64,000 nucleotides of DNA from Flavobacterium sp. UBA4098 (GCA_002382495.1 DFXW01000041.1:250542-314541), one strand, 5' to 3'; positions 8,595-17,876 are shown, counted from the first letter of the stretch. Notes: generated by a model from the letters alone, not told the origin. Made by a program: numbers and translations.

Positions 8595-9809
8595 TTATTC
8601 TGCTATAGCATTTGCAACTATGAACCCAGATGTCCAAGCATTTTGGAAGTTGAACCCTCCTGTTATGGCATCTATATTAACGATTTCTCCAGCAAAATAT
8701 AAGTTAGGATGTATTTTGCTTTCCATAGTTTTGAAATTGATTTCTTTCAAATCAATTCCGCCCGCAGTGACAAATTCTTCTTTAAAAGTACTTTTGCCGT
8801 TGACTTGAAAAATCCCTTTAGTAAGTTGGTTGGCTAGGTTTTGCAATTGAATTTTGGATAAATCAGCCCATTTGGTTTCTGCACCAATTCCGGAAGCGAG
8901 AACCAAACTTTCCCACAATCGATTTTGTAATTCAAAAGGAGATTTTTTAGCTACCGTTTTTTTGGCATGTTCTTGTTTGAGTTCTTTCAAAAGCGTTTCT
9001 GCTTCTTCAGTTTCGATATCATTGAGCCAATTCACTTCTATCGCAAATTGGTAGTTTTTATCGTGTAAGATGCGTGCTCCCCAAGCCGATAATTTTAAAA
9101 TGGCAGGACCGCTCATTCCCCAATGGGTAATTAATAAAGGGCCGGTTGACTCCAGTTTACTACCTATTACTTTGACGCTCACTTGAGTTGCAATACCCGG
9201 TAATTCCTTGATACGGGGATCTTTGATATTAAAGGTAAATAGGGAGGGAACAGGTGTAATTATAGCATGGCCGAAAGTATGCAACAAATCCCAAATTTTC
9301 GGATTGCTTCCAGTAGCTAAAATCAATTTTTCGGCTAGATAATTTTCGGTTTGTGTTTCAATTTTCCAGCAATTGTCTTTTTTGAAAATGGATTGCACAC
9401 TTTGTCCTGTCAGGATGGAAATGCCTAATTTGTGACTAGCATGTAAAAAACAATCGATGATGGTTTGTGAAGAATTGGAAACAGGAAACATTCTACCATC
9501 GTCTTCAATTTTAAGTTCGACACCATGTTTTTCAAACCATTCGATGGTATCACCAGAACAAAATTGATGAAACGGACCGCGTAGTTCTTTTTCACCCCTG
9601 GGATAAAATTTCACTAATTCGTTGGGTTCAAAACAAGCATGAGTGACATTGCAACGACCCCCTCCTGAAACGCGCACTTTGGAAAGTACTTCTTTGCCTC
9701 GTTCTAGAATCGCCACTTTGAGTTTAGGATTGTGTTCCACGATATTGATCGCCGAAAAAAATCCAGCAGCGCCACCACCCACAATTAGTATATCAAAGTC
9801 TTGATTCAT
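8595..9809 (-). CDS. NAD(P)/FAD-dependent oxidoreductase, HI0933/BaiN family
   Basis: This 404-residue flavoprotein starts with a dinucleotide fold, DILIVGGGAAGFFSAI, followed by the family signature RVSGGGRCNVTH. The C-terminal FAD segment reads YFAGEIVNIDAITGGFNFQNAW. This is the HI0933/YhiN/BaiN group. One member reduces bile-acid intermediates in gut clostridia, but the role of most members is unknown. No signal peptide is present, so it is cytoplasmic. A TAACTTTG box (minus strand, 9827-9834) lies 17 bases upstream. Convergent with tspO and separated from the amylase gene by a terminator, it is probably transcribed alone. Confidence 0.88.
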   Translation of the reverse strand: MNQDFDILIVGGGAAGFFSAINIVEHNPKLKVAILERGKEVLSKVRVSGGGRCNVTHACFEPNELVKFYPRGEKELRGPFHQFCSGDTIEWFEKHGVELKIEDDGRMFPVSNSSQTIIDCFLHASHKLGISILTGQSVQSIFKKDNCWKIETQTENYLAEKLILATGSNPKIWDLLHTFGHAIITPVPSLFTFNIKDPRIKELPGIATQVSVKVIGSKLESTGPLLITHWGMSGPAILKLSAWGARILHDKNYQFAIEVNWLNDIETEEAETLLKELKQEHAKKTVAKKSPFELQNRLWESLVLASGIGAETKWADLSKIQLQNLANQLTKGIFQVNGKSTFKEEFVTAGGIDLKEINFKTMESKIHPNLYFAGEIVNIDAITGGFNFQNAWTSGFIVANAIAE

Positions 9810-9826
9810 TTTTTGATTTTGAACGA

Positions 9827-9834
9827 CAAAGTTA
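9827..9834 (-). promoter_or_regulatory. -7 box for the flavoprotein gene
   Basis: The minus strand reads TAACTTTG, matching TAnnTTTG, 17 bases before the start codon. It sits just after the terminator of the upstream amylase operon, as expected for an independent promoter. Confidence 0.45.
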
Positions 9835-9844
9835 AGAATAAAAA

Positions 9845-9868
9845 AACGCCTTTATTGCTAAAGGCGTT
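9845..9868 (-). terminator. Terminator of the maltose operon
   Basis: AACGCCTTTA and TAAAGGCGTT form a 10-base-pair stem with a TTGC loop. On the minus strand the stem is followed by a T-run (A-run at 9839-9846 on the plus strand). It lies 20 bases after the stop codon of the last gene of the minus-strand maltose operon. Confidence 0.85.
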
Positions 9869-9887
9869 GCTATAATTGAATTGTATT

Positions 9888-11555
9888 TTATTTTTTTAAT
9901 TCCAAAAGAACCAAATCATATTCTGAATCAACAGTTACTTTTCCATTGGTAACAACCGACTCTTTACCAGAATAGGCATCGATTATTTTAGCTCCATTTT
10001 GAAAGATAGTTCCGGTTGGAATCGTTTTTTTGCCTTTGGCCAGATCCAATCCTACAACTACTTGATCGGTGTAATTTTCTTGAGAAAAAGTACGACTAAA
10101 CACGTAAGGACTAGCTGAAATTTTTTGATGAACACCAGCTCCTACTGCAGGATGGTTTTTTCTAAACTGACCTAATTTTTGCCAGTGTGCTAAGGTTTTT
10201 TGAGTAGTTGGGTTGTTTTTGATATCCTCCCAATTCATGAATGAACGCAAAGTTGCATCGCCTTTAGTTCCTTCGATTACTAAATTACGGCCTGATTCAT
10301 CTCCGTAATAGACTTGTGCCGTTCCAGGAGTTAGCAATAATTTGGTAGCACTTTCAAAAGTTTTTTCTCTTTTACCATCAAAAGGAGTGGAGTCGTCGTG
10401 AGAAGAAACATAATTCAATACCCCAAATCCTTTTAACTCTTTTTGCAATGTATTGGAGTAGTAAGAAAACAAACTTTCGTAGTCTTTTTTGGCTTCGTTT
10501 TTAAATTCAAAATTGATTAAACTATTGAATCCATTAGCAAAGTAGTTTACTTTTTTATCGCCAAAATCATAATATAAACCACCGCTAATGTTATAACCAG
10601 AAACTTCACCAGTAGTGTAAAAAGCAGTGTTGTCCAATACTTTTGCAGGATTATTTTTCTTCCAATTTACAAATGCATAGTCGCATTGTTTTTTGAATTC
10701 GGCCCAAACACCTTCCTCCAAATGTTTTGTAGTATCAGCACGGTAACCGTCAATTCCGTATTCAGTAATGTAATCCGTCAACCATTTAATAATATAGTAT
10801 TTAGGTGCTCTTGGGTAACCAGTACGCGCAAAGAACTCGTCTAATTCTTTTACTTCTTGTTCGTAGCGACCTTCTTTTTTCCATTTTTCGACTAAAGCTG
10901 CAGGCAATTCTACGTTTTGTTCGCTCTCCGTTAGAATATCAGGAAGATTAGCAACTAAAGTACAAGCAGTAGTATTTTTATAATTTTTGTAATCGCAAGC
11001 AGGAGTTGTTCGTACCCAATTTTCTGGCCAAACGGCATCTTGTGGTGTAACAGGACCGGTGTGATTAATTACCCCATCAAATACGATTCGAATACCGTGT
11101 TGGTGTGCTTTTTCAACCATGTTTTTTACCTCTTCAGGAGTACCAAAGTTAGGATCTAAAGCAGTCCAGTCTTTTGCCCAATACCCATGAAAACCATAGC
11201 TGTATCCAGTTCCTTCATCTGTTCCATCGTGAATTTGTTCCACCAAAGGCGTCATCCAAATCGCATTAATTCCCAATTGGTCAAAATAGCCTTCTTCGAT
11301 TTTTTGTGTAATTCCTTTCACATCGCCACCCATGAAACCACGCAATTTTCCGGTTTCTTTATTTCGGTTGTAATTGCTATCATTGCTTGAATCGCCGTTG
11401 TTAAAACGGTCGGTCAATAAGAAATAAAGATTGGCTCCTTCCCATACAAATGGAGTGGAGTTCGTTACTTTTTTAGTTTGCGCTTGAGTTGTATTTGGCA
11501 CAATGAATGCCGCCAAAAGGGCAACTAATAGAATATTTTTTTTCATGGTATTCAT
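9888..11555 (-). CDS. Secreted alpha-amylase, GH13
   Basis: This 555-residue glycoside hydrolase acts on alpha-1,4-glucans. A signal peptide (about residues 1-25, ending NTTQAQ) puts it in the periplasm or outside. The (beta/alpha)8 barrel carries the full GH13 set: region I FDGVINH, nucleophile Asp274 in DGYRADTTKH, acid/base Glu317 in TTGEVSG, and Asp387 in SSHDDSTPF. A short beta-sandwich domain C ends the protein. The start ATG overlaps the stop of the upstream gene as TAATG, so the two are translationally coupled. An alternative ATG lies three codons in. It is the last gene of the operon and is followed by a terminator. Probable job: trimming of maltodextrins imported by SusCD. Confidence 0.9.
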   Translation of the reverse strand: MNTMKKNILLVALLAAFIVPNTTQAQTKKVTNSTPFVWEGANLYFLLTDRFNNGDSSNDSNYNRNKETGKLRGFMGGDVKGITQKIEEGYFDQLGINAIWMTPLVEQIHDGTDEGTGYSYGFHGYWAKDWTALDPNFGTPEEVKNMVEKAHQHGIRIVFDGVINHTGPVTPQDAVWPENWVRTTPACDYKNYKNTTACTLVANLPDILTESEQNVELPAALVEKWKKEGRYEQEVKELDEFFARTGYPRAPKYYIIKWLTDYITEYGIDGYRADTTKHLEEGVWAEFKKQCDYAFVNWKKNNPAKVLDNTAFYTTGEVSGYNISGGLYYDFGDKKVNYFANGFNSLINFEFKNEAKKDYESLFSYYSNTLQKELKGFGVLNYVSSHDDSTPFDGKREKTFESATKLLLTPGTAQVYYGDESGRNLVIEGTKGDATLRSFMNWEDIKNNPTTQKTLAHWQKLGQFRKNHPAVGAGVHQKISASPYVFSRTFSQENYTDQVVVGLDLAKGKKTIPTGTIFQNGAKIIDAYSGKESVVTNGKVTVDSEYDLVLLELKK

Positions 11556-13390
11556 TATTTAAGTTCTAATATTAAAGCCGATTTGGCTTCAATATTAATG
11601 TTATTTTTAAGGTTAATTATTTGTCCAGTAATCACATCTTTTCCAGTTGAATAATTCTGAGTGTTTTCTCTAAAACGAGAAATGTTTACTTCTTGTTTTT
11701 CATCCGAATTGTTTAGCAACACCATAACGCTTTCAGTATCATTGTATCTAAAATAGGTGTAGACATTGTTTTCAGGAACATAATGTGTAGTTTTTCCTGT
11801 ATGAATCACTGATTTTCCTTTTCTCCAGTTGAATAATTGCGCTGTAAAATCAAAGTATTGCTGTTGTTCCTTGGTACGACCTGCAGCAGAAAAAGCATTG
11901 TTAGTATCGCCTTTCCATCCCCCTGGGAAATCGTGACGAATATCGCCATCTCCCACATTTTTATCCCCTTTCATACCAATTTCAGAACCGTAATATAATT
12001 GCGGAATCCCACGAACAGTAGCGACCAAACTCATAGCCATTTGGTATTTTTTGAAATCGCCTTGATAGATTTGGTTAAAACGATTCGTATCATGATTTTC
12101 GGCAAATACCAAAAGATTATTGGTGTTTGGATATAGGAAATCATTCGTAAAATTTTCATATACTTTGATAATTCCTTTGTCCCAATTGGCTTTACTTTCG
12201 TTAAAAACACCTCCGTTAATAGCATCATGTAAGGTAAAATCCATCACCGAAGGCAGGTTGGAATTGTAGCTTTGGATCGCTCCAATTTTACTGTCTTTTT
12301 GCCAATAAGCCATTTGCGCTTGATCGTGCATCCACACTTCTCCTACAATATTAAAATGCGGGTACTCGTCGGTAATGGCTTTGGTCCAGGTGGCAATTCC
12401 TTTTTTATCGCAATACGAATAGGTATCTACTCTGAAGCCGTCTAAGTCGGCATATTCAATCCACCATATGGCATTTTGAATAAGGTAATTTAATACTAAT
12501 GGATTCGACTGATTCAAGTCAGGCATCGATTTGACAAACCATCCGTCCATGCACATGGCAGCATCTGTTTTGGATGCATTGGGATCAAATTGAGATGTCA
12601 TTCTATAATTGGTTTGTTTAAAACCTGGAAATTGATGAATCCAATCGTAAGTTGGTAAGTCATTCATCATCCAATGTTTGTACCCCCAATGATTCGTCAC
12701 ATAATCCATAATATTTTTCATGCCGCGTTGGTGTAATTCTGCACTCAAACGAACATAATCTTCATTGGTTCCAAAACGGGAATCGATTTTGTACACATCG
12801 GATTGACCGTAAGTATGGTACGAACCTCTTTCGTCATTGTCTTCGCAAAGTGGAGTAGGCCAAATGGCAGTGGCGCCTAATGACTTGATGTAATCTAAAT
12901 TATTGATGATACCTTCGATATCCCCACCGTGTCGACCGTCTTTATTGGCACGATTGGCTTTTTCAATCGTTTCTTTGGCGCTGTCATTATTTGGGTTGCC
13001 GTTTGCAAAACGATCGGGCATCAACAAATAAACCATATCTGAGCTATCAAATCCTTTGCGAAAGCGGGAATTTTCTCTTCTTGATTTCAAGCTATAAGGC
13101 TTTGTAAAGGCTACTTTTTTATTTTTGGAAAACGAAAAAACAAGCTCTTGTGCCGGTTGATTTTTAGTGTCAATCGTTACAAATAGATAGTTAGGATTTT
13201 CTGTTTTCTGGATGGTTTTAATCACCACTCCATTGGAAACAGCTACTTCATTTTGGGCAATATTTTTTCCGTAGAACATAATCTGTATCTCTGATAAATT
13301 CATGTCGGCATACCAAAACGGTGGTTCCACTCGATCGATTTGAGCAAATGCAAAGCTTGTGGTCAGTAATAAAAAGAGAAACTTTTTCAT
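11555..13390 (-). CDS. SusA-like neopullulanase / cyclomaltodextrinase, GH13
   Basis: The ATG at 13390 was chosen because it opens into the signal peptide MKKFLFLLLTTSFAFAQ. The longer reading frame from 13450 would overlap the upstream gene and lose this. The 611-residue protein has an N-terminal immunoglobulin-like domain (about 20-115) typical of cyclomaltodextrinases, then a GH13 barrel beginning at MVYLLMPDRFANG. The catalytic residues are Asp322 in DGFRVDTYSY, Glu351 in VGEVWMHD and Asp434 in ENHDTNRF. Family members cut cyclodextrins, pullulan or maltodextrins in the periplasm, like Bacteroides SusA. It is flanked in the operon by an esterase (11 bases upstream) and an amylase (1-base overlap). 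Confidence 0.9.
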   Translation of the reverse strand: MKKFLFLLLTTSFAFAQIDRVEPPFWYADMNLSEIQIMFYGKNIAQNEVAVSNGVVIKTIQKTENPNYLFVTIDTKNQPAQELVFSFSKNKKVAFTKPYSLKSRRENSRFRKGFDSSDMVYLLMPDRFANGNPNNDSAKETIEKANRANKDGRHGGDIEGIINNLDYIKSLGATAIWPTPLCEDNDERGSYHTYGQSDVYKIDSRFGTNEDYVRLSAELHQRGMKNIMDYVTNHWGYKHWMMNDLPTYDWIHQFPGFKQTNYRMTSQFDPNASKTDAAMCMDGWFVKSMPDLNQSNPLVLNYLIQNAIWWIEYADLDGFRVDTYSYCDKKGIATWTKAITDEYPHFNIVGEVWMHDQAQMAYWQKDSKIGAIQSYNSNLPSVMDFTLHDAINGGVFNESKANWDKGIIKVYENFTNDFLYPNTNNLLVFAENHDTNRFNQIYQGDFKKYQMAMSLVATVRGIPQLYYGSEIGMKGDKNVGDGDIRHDFPGGWKGDTNNAFSAAGRTKEQQQYFDFTAQLFNWRKGKSVIHTGKTTHYVPENNVYTYFRYNDTESVMVLLNNSDEKQEVNISRFRENTQNYSTGKDVITGQIINLKNNINIEAKSALILELK

Positions 13391-13401
13391 AGAAGTAAAA
13401 T

Positions 13402-14310
13402 TTATTTTTTTAATAAAAATTGCAAAGGAATGTGTAGACGTTCTGCCCACGATTTTTCGGAATGGTCTTTTCCATCAAAAAATTGGGTCGACCAATAGGT
13501 GTTGGTAAAACCTTTTTTCTGCATAAGAGCATCTACTTTTTTCTGTAACTCAGGATACAACGCATCTAACGTTTTGTTGCCATAATCGAAATAGATTTGG
13601 TGTGTTTTTGGATCAGGTAAATGCGAATCCATATATGAAATAAAGGCATCGGGAATAGGATTGTTCTGCGTGCTAAATATTCCAGGCCAATGGGTTGAAA
13701 TACAAGCAGCACCGCCAAAAACTTCTGGATATTCGCAAATGGCATACATGGAAATTAATCCGCCCATGCTGGATCCTGCAATGATAGTATTTTCTTTGTT
13801 TTTAATAGTAGCAAAATGACTATCGATGTAGGGTTTTAATTCGGTCACTACAAATTTCAGATACAAATCGGAGATAGGTTGAAAGATTTCTTTTGTCCTT
13901 CCAGCTTTTTGTAATTGCGCCGTAATCGTGTCTTTTTGTGTTTGATTTAAACTTTCATAGGGCTTTTGCGGAAAATATTCAGGATGGCGTTTTTGTGAAT
14001 TATTCCAAATACCTACTACAATGAATTTTTTGGTCTTGCCTTCTGAAATCAATTTACCAGCTACTTCATCCACTTCCCAAGATTGTTTGTTCCAAGTCGT
14101 GGAAGCATCATACAACATTTGACCATCGTGCATGTACAAGACAGCATATTGTTGTGTCTCAGAATACCCATTTGGCAACCAAACATCGACAGTTCGGGAG
14201 TCCACAAAGTTGGATTTGAAGTTGTCAATGCGTTGTACTTTGCCCGAACCCACTTGAGGACTTTGAGCAAAAGCAAATGATGTGATAACCAATAATAAAA
14301 TTTTTTTCAT
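13402..14310 (-). CDS. Alpha/beta hydrolase, esterase-D-like, secreted
   Basis: This 302-residue protein has a signal peptide (MKKILLLVITSFAFAQ) and a single alpha/beta hydrolase domain of the putative esterase (D-type/Fes-like) group. The nucleophile elbow is GSSMG with Ser181, and DGKDHSEKSW near the C-terminus holds the probable catalytic His. The first strand region VLYMHDGQMLYD resembles siderophore esterases and feruloyl or acetyl esterases. It sits between the GH65 gene and the neopullulanase gene in the maltose operon, with 11 bases to the latter. An action on acylated sugars or starch is plausible but is an inference. Its start codon abuts one arm of the inverted repeat that flanks the GxxExxY gene. 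Confidence 0.82.
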   Translation of the reverse strand: MKKILLLVITSFAFAQSPQVGSGKVQRIDNFKSNFVDSRTVDVWLPNGYSETQQYAVLYMHDGQMLYDASTTWNKQSWEVDEVAGKLISEGKTKKFIVVGIWNNSQKRHPEYFPQKPYESLNQTQKDTITAQLQKAGRTKEIFQPISDLYLKFVVTELKPYIDSHFATIKNKENTIIAGSSMGGLISMYAICEYPEVFGGAACISTHWPGIFSTQNNPIPDAFISYMDSHLPDPKTHQIYFDYGNKTLDALYPELQKKVDALMQKKGFTNTYWSTQFFDGKDHSEKSWAERLHIPLQFLLKK

Positions 14311-14347
14311 TTTGAACCATTAAGAAATTAAGGAACATTAAGTTTTT
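14310..14347 (+). repeat. Left arm of inverted repeat
   Basis: This arm is an inverted partner of 14815-14852. Within the arm the short word ATTAAG occurs more than once, giving it an internally repetitive look. It begins on the last base of the esterase start codon. Confidence 0.8.
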
Positions 14348-14365
14348 TGAAATTGACAGCTTTAT

Positions 14366-14785
14366 TTATTCATCCTTTAGCATTGCAAAATAATCGTTCA
14401 CAAAAGGTTTTGTCGATTTTGTAATATTAGTTGTTTTAAAATTTATCAATAATCCCTGTGGTCGTCTAAGTAATTTCATATAGGATAAAAGTTGTGCTTC
14501 ATGTATGGGCAGTATGTTTTCAACTACTTTTAATTCTACAACAACACAATCATTTACCAATAAGTCAATTTTTAAATCCGCCTTAGTTTCTAAATCATAA
14601 TAATTGATCTTTACAGTGAGTTGTTGCTTGACATCATAACCATTACTCTCTAATTCATATTTTAAATATTCTTCATATATACTTTCTAATAATCCAGGAC
14701 CAAGTTCTTTGTGAACTTTTATAGCAAACCCAATTATCTCATAAGATAATTGGGTTACTTCTTTTTTAGTCATTGTGATTCTCAT
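14366..14785 (-). CDS. GxxExxY-family protein
   Basis: This small soluble protein of 139 residues (135 if the second ATG, at 14773, is used) carries the name-giving motif G-LL-E-SI-Y in GPGLLESIYEEYL. It also has IDLLVNDCVVVELK, which looks like the core of a PD-(D/E)xK nuclease-type fold with D and ExK residues in place, although activity is unproven. The family's function is unknown. Members are scattered in many copies in Bacteroidetes and other genomes, often as isolated insertions. The gene lies between inverted repeats and interrupts the maltose operon in the same direction. A transfer or selfish origin is inferred from that placement, not from base composition. Confidence 0.88.
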   Translation of the reverse strand: MRITMTKKEVTQLSYEIIGFAIKVHKELGPGLLESIYEEYLKYELESNGYDVKQQLTVKINYYDLETKADLKIDLLVNDCVVVELKVVENILPIHEAQLLSYMKLLRRPQGLLINFKTTNITKSTKPFVNDYFAMLKDE

Positions 14786-14814
14786 CTACGTATTTTTAAT
14801 ATAATGTCTTTGTA

Positions 14815-14852
14815 AAAACCTTAATGAATCTTAATTTCTTAATGGTTCAAAA
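14815..14852 (-). repeat. Right arm of inverted repeat
   Basis: This arm is the inverted partner of 14310-14347. It ends 1 base before the stop codon of the GH65 gene at 14854, so the unit fills almost exactly the space between the two flanking operon genes. Confidence 0.8.
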
Positions 14853-14853
14853 A

Positions 14854-17157
14854 CTAAACCGTAACTGCAGCATTAGCAGCTACAGCTATTTCTTTTCCAT
14901 TAACTACTACTGTAATAGCGGTGTTACCTTCTAAAGCAATTTGAGTTGCTTTTTGATCCACCGTTACTTTTACAATTTGGTTTCTGAAATTAATTTTGAA
15001 GGAGTATCCTTCCCATTCTTTTGGAATTTTTGGCGCAAAATGTAAGCTGTTATCCTTTACACGCATTCCTCCAAAACCTTCAACAATACTCATCCATGTA
15101 CCTGCCATGGAAGTGATATGACATCCTTCTTCTACTTCTTTGTTATAATCATCTAAGTCCAAACGAGAAGTTCTCAAATAGAAAGTATATGCCATATCCA
15201 TTTTATCCAAAACAGCTGCCTGGATGGAGTGGACACATGGTGAAAGCGAACTTTCATGAACTGTAAACGATTCGTAGAATTCAAAATTATTTTTCAATTG
15301 TTCTTTAGAGAAATGATCTTCAAAGAAGTAAAAACATTGTAATACATCGGCTTGCTTGATATAAGGCGAACGTAAAATTCTATCCCAAGACCATTTTTGG
15401 TTGATCGGGCGTTGATTTCTGTCTAAATCGGCTACGCGAACTAATTCTTTATCCAAGAATCCGTCTTGTTGCAAATACACTCCCAATTCTTCCGATTGCG
15501 GGAAGTACATATTATCCGCCACTTTTTTCCAATCTTGTAATTCGGCATTCGATAAATTTACTTTTTCGATAACGCGTTTGTGATCAGATGGGTATTCTAA
15601 AGATACTTTCTGAATTTGTTCAGCCGCATAATCAATACACCATTTGGCAATATAATTGGTGTAGAAATTATTGTTGACATTATTTTCGTATTCATTTGGA
15701 CCGGTAACTCCTAAAATCACATACTGATTTTTATGGGTTGAGAAAGTAGCTCTTTGGTGCCAAAAACGAGCAATACCAATTAATACTTCCAATCCTTTTT
15801 CAGGAATATAACTATAATCTCCTGTAAAACGATAATAGTTAAAAATGGCAAAAGCGATTGCACCATTTCTATGAATTTCTTCGAAAGTAATTTCCCATTC
15901 GTTATGGCATTCTTCACCGTTCATGGTTACCATTGGGTACAAAGCGGCGCCATTAGTGAATCCTAATTTACCAGCATTTTCGATGGCTTTGTCCAATTGG
16001 TTGTAGCGATAGGTCAATAAATTGCGAGCCACTTCTTGGTCTTTGGTTGCCATATAGAAAGGAATACAATAGGCTTCAGTATCCCAATAGGTAGAGCCAC
16101 CGTATTTTTCTCCGGTGAATCCTTTGGGGCCAATATTTAAACGAGAATCTTTTCCTAAATAGGTTTGGTTCAATTGGAAAATATTGAAACGGATTCCTTG
16201 TTGTGCTTTCACATCACCTTCGATAGTGATATCTGACATTTCCCAGATTTTAGCCCAAGCAGTTTTTTGTTCTTCTAAAAGGACATCATATCCTTTGGCT
16301 AAAGCCAATTTAATTGCATTTTCAGCTGCAGATTGTGTATTAGCATGATTCATAGAAACGGTATAGCCACCAATTTTTTGAATCGCTGAGATTTGCCCTT
16401 GTGCAATTACGGTTTCGTAACTGTGTTGGATTTTTTCATTAGTCGCATCTATGGCTACTGGAGAAATATTTTCGTTTTTTCCATTCGCCCAAATGCTATT
16501 ATGCATGAAAGTTGTTGCTTTGAAATGCGTCTTGAACGTTTGAGCCGTTACAAAAGCTTCATTGCTTCCTTTTTTTACTTCTAATGGTTCCCAAAATTTT
16601 TCTTCCCAGTTTGCATCTTCGTTGGTTACACCTGCGTCGATGTAGGGTTTGTATACAATTTTGGCATCTTTGTTCAAAGGAGAAATTTCATAATTGATAA
16701 TTCCCACTTCGTCCAAATCGATTGATAAGAAGCGTTTTACATTGACTGCAATCTCGGTTCCGTTTTGCAAAGTAGCTTCAAAAGAACGTTGGTACCAACC
16801 TTCTTTCATATTCAATTCACGGCGGAATTTTCGAACCGATTCACATTGGTGTAAATCTAAATTTTCTCCATTGATTTCAATATCGATTCCAATCCAATTG
16901 GGTGCGTTCAATACTTTGGCAAAATATTCTGGATAACCATTTTTCCACCAGCCCACTTTGGTTTTGTCTGGATAATAGATTCCGGCAATATAAGATCCTT
17001 GAAAGGTCTCGCCAGAATAGGTTTCTTCAAAATTGGCACGTTGCCCCATGGCACCGTTTCCAATACTAAAAAGACTTTCGGATGATTTTACTCTTTCTAC
17101 ATCAAATCCTTCTTCAATAATCGACCAGTTGTCTGGTTTAATATAATCTTGATTCAT
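14854..17157 (-). CDS. Maltose-type phosphorylase, GH65
   Basis: This family cleaves an alpha-glucosyl disaccharide, typically maltose, with phosphate to give glucose and beta-glucose-1-phosphate. The ATG at 17157 (MNQDYIKPDNW) is preferred to one at 17187, giving 767 residues, the usual length. An N-terminal beta-sandwich is followed by an (alpha/alpha)6 barrel with ECHNEWEITFEE. Glu420 and Glu422 lie in this motif, which holds the general acid. KYGGSTYWDTEAY contributes to the active site. No signal peptide is present, so it is cytoplasmic. Maltose, kojibiose or trehalose phosphorylase activity cannot be separated by eye, but the adjacent beta-phosphoglucomutase and the amylases favour maltose. 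Confidence 0.9.
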   Translation of the reverse strand: MNQDYIKPDNWSIIEEGFDVERVKSSESLFSIGNGAMGQRANFEETYSGETFQGSYIAGIYYPDKTKVGWWKNGYPEYFAKVLNAPNWIGIDIEINGENLDLHQCESVRKFRRELNMKEGWYQRSFEATLQNGTEIAVNVKRFLSIDLDEVGIINYEISPLNKDAKIVYKPYIDAGVTNEDANWEEKFWEPLEVKKGSNEAFVTAQTFKTHFKATTFMHNSIWANGKNENISPVAIDATNEKIQHSYETVIAQGQISAIQKIGGYTVSMNHANTQSAAENAIKLALAKGYDVLLEEQKTAWAKIWEMSDITIEGDVKAQQGIRFNIFQLNQTYLGKDSRLNIGPKGFTGEKYGGSTYWDTEAYCIPFYMATKDQEVARNLLTYRYNQLDKAIENAGKLGFTNGAALYPMVTMNGEECHNEWEITFEEIHRNGAIAFAIFNYYRFTGDYSYIPEKGLEVLIGIARFWHQRATFSTHKNQYVILGVTGPNEYENNVNNNFYTNYIAKWCIDYAAEQIQKVSLEYPSDHKRVIEKVNLSNAELQDWKKVADNMYFPQSEELGVYLQQDGFLDKELVRVADLDRNQRPINQKWSWDRILRSPYIKQADVLQCFYFFEDHFSKEQLKNNFEFYESFTVHESSLSPCVHSIQAAVLDKMDMAYTFYLRTSRLDLDDYNKEVEEGCHITSMAGTWMSIVEGFGGMRVKDNSLHFAPKIPKEWEGYSFKINFRNQIVKVTVDQKATQIALEGNTAITVVVNGKEIAVAANAAVTV

Positions 17158-17216
17158 TTTGTTAATTTGAAAATTTGAAAATTCCAAAAGGGATCAATTA
17201 GTCCCGATTGTCATTT

Positions 17217-17873
17217 TTAATTATTTATAAGTGAATTTAAAAAGGCCTCATCTATATATGTGAAGTCTTGAAAATTGAATTTTGCTTCGTTTAAAATGTT
17301 TGCTTCTCCAATGCCAATACTGGTCATAGCAGCAATGTTAGCGGCTTGAATTCCGGCAACCGAATCCTCAAAAACAATCGAGTTTTCGTTGCTAATGCCT
17401 AATTTTTGAGCCGCTTGGAGGAAAACTTCTGGATCAGGTTTAGCGTTACTCACGTCATTTCCGTCCACAATAGCATCAAAATAGGATAGAATTCCTGTTT
17501 TTTCTAAAATAGGTCTAGCGTTTTTACTTGCCGATCCCAATGCGATAGGTTGATGATTGGCTTTCAAAAATTCCAAAACCGTCATCACTCCAGGAAGAAT
17601 TTCGCTTTGATCCATATCGACTAAATAGGATAAATACTCTTCGTTTTTTTGAATCAACCATTGGTCTTTTTGCTCTTGAGAAGCGTTTACGTTTCCTAAA
17701 CCTAATATAATATCGAGTGAGCGTACGCGGCTTACTCCTTTTAATAATTCGTTGTGTTCGTGTGTAAATTCGATACCTAATTCGGATGCAATTTTTTTCC
17801 AAGCCAAATAATGGTATTTGGCCGTATCTACAATTACGCCGTCAAGGTCGAATATGAATGCTTTTTTTGTCAT
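17217..17873 (-). CDS. pgmB: Beta-phosphoglucomutase
   Basis: This HAD-superfamily enzyme of 218 residues converts beta-glucose-1-phosphate to glucose-6-phosphate. FDLDGVIVDTAKYH holds the nucleophile Asp9 and acid/base Asp11. The cap domain carries LKGVSRVRSLDIIL, and the phosphate-binding segment is LGSASKNA. ANIAAMTSIGIG closes the core. The GH65 product is its substrate, and the two genes are adjacent (59 bases apart). It starts 3 bases after the importer gene stop codon, so it is cotranscribed with it. Confidence 0.93.
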   Translation of the reverse strand: MTKKAFIFDLDGVIVDTAKYHYLAWKKIASELGIEFTHEHNELLKGVSRVRSLDIILGLGNVNASQEQKDQWLIQKNEEYLSYLVDMDQSEILPGVMTVLEFLKANHQPIALGSASKNARPILEKTGILSYFDAIVDGNDVSNAKPDPEVFLQAAQKLGISNENSIVFEDSVAGIQAANIAAMTSIGIGEANILNEAKFNFQDFTYIDEAFLNSLINN

Positions 17874-17876
17874 TAT

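Larger units (their letters stand above)
14310..14852. mobile_element. Putative single-gene element with about 38-base inverted repeats
   Basis: The left arm (14310-14347) and right arm (about 14815-14852) are inverted copies. Reading each arm inward, the first 23 bases are identical, beginning TTTTGAACCATTAAGAAATT, and a further CATTAAG and a T-run also match with only about four mismatches in total. Between them lies one gene, a GxxExxY protein. The unit splits an otherwise compact sugar operon, between the GH65 and esterase genes. No transposase is encoded, so mobility would depend on another protein. I could not identify a target-site duplication with confidence. The repeat could alternatively act as an intercistronic RNA hairpin. 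Confidence 0.6.
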
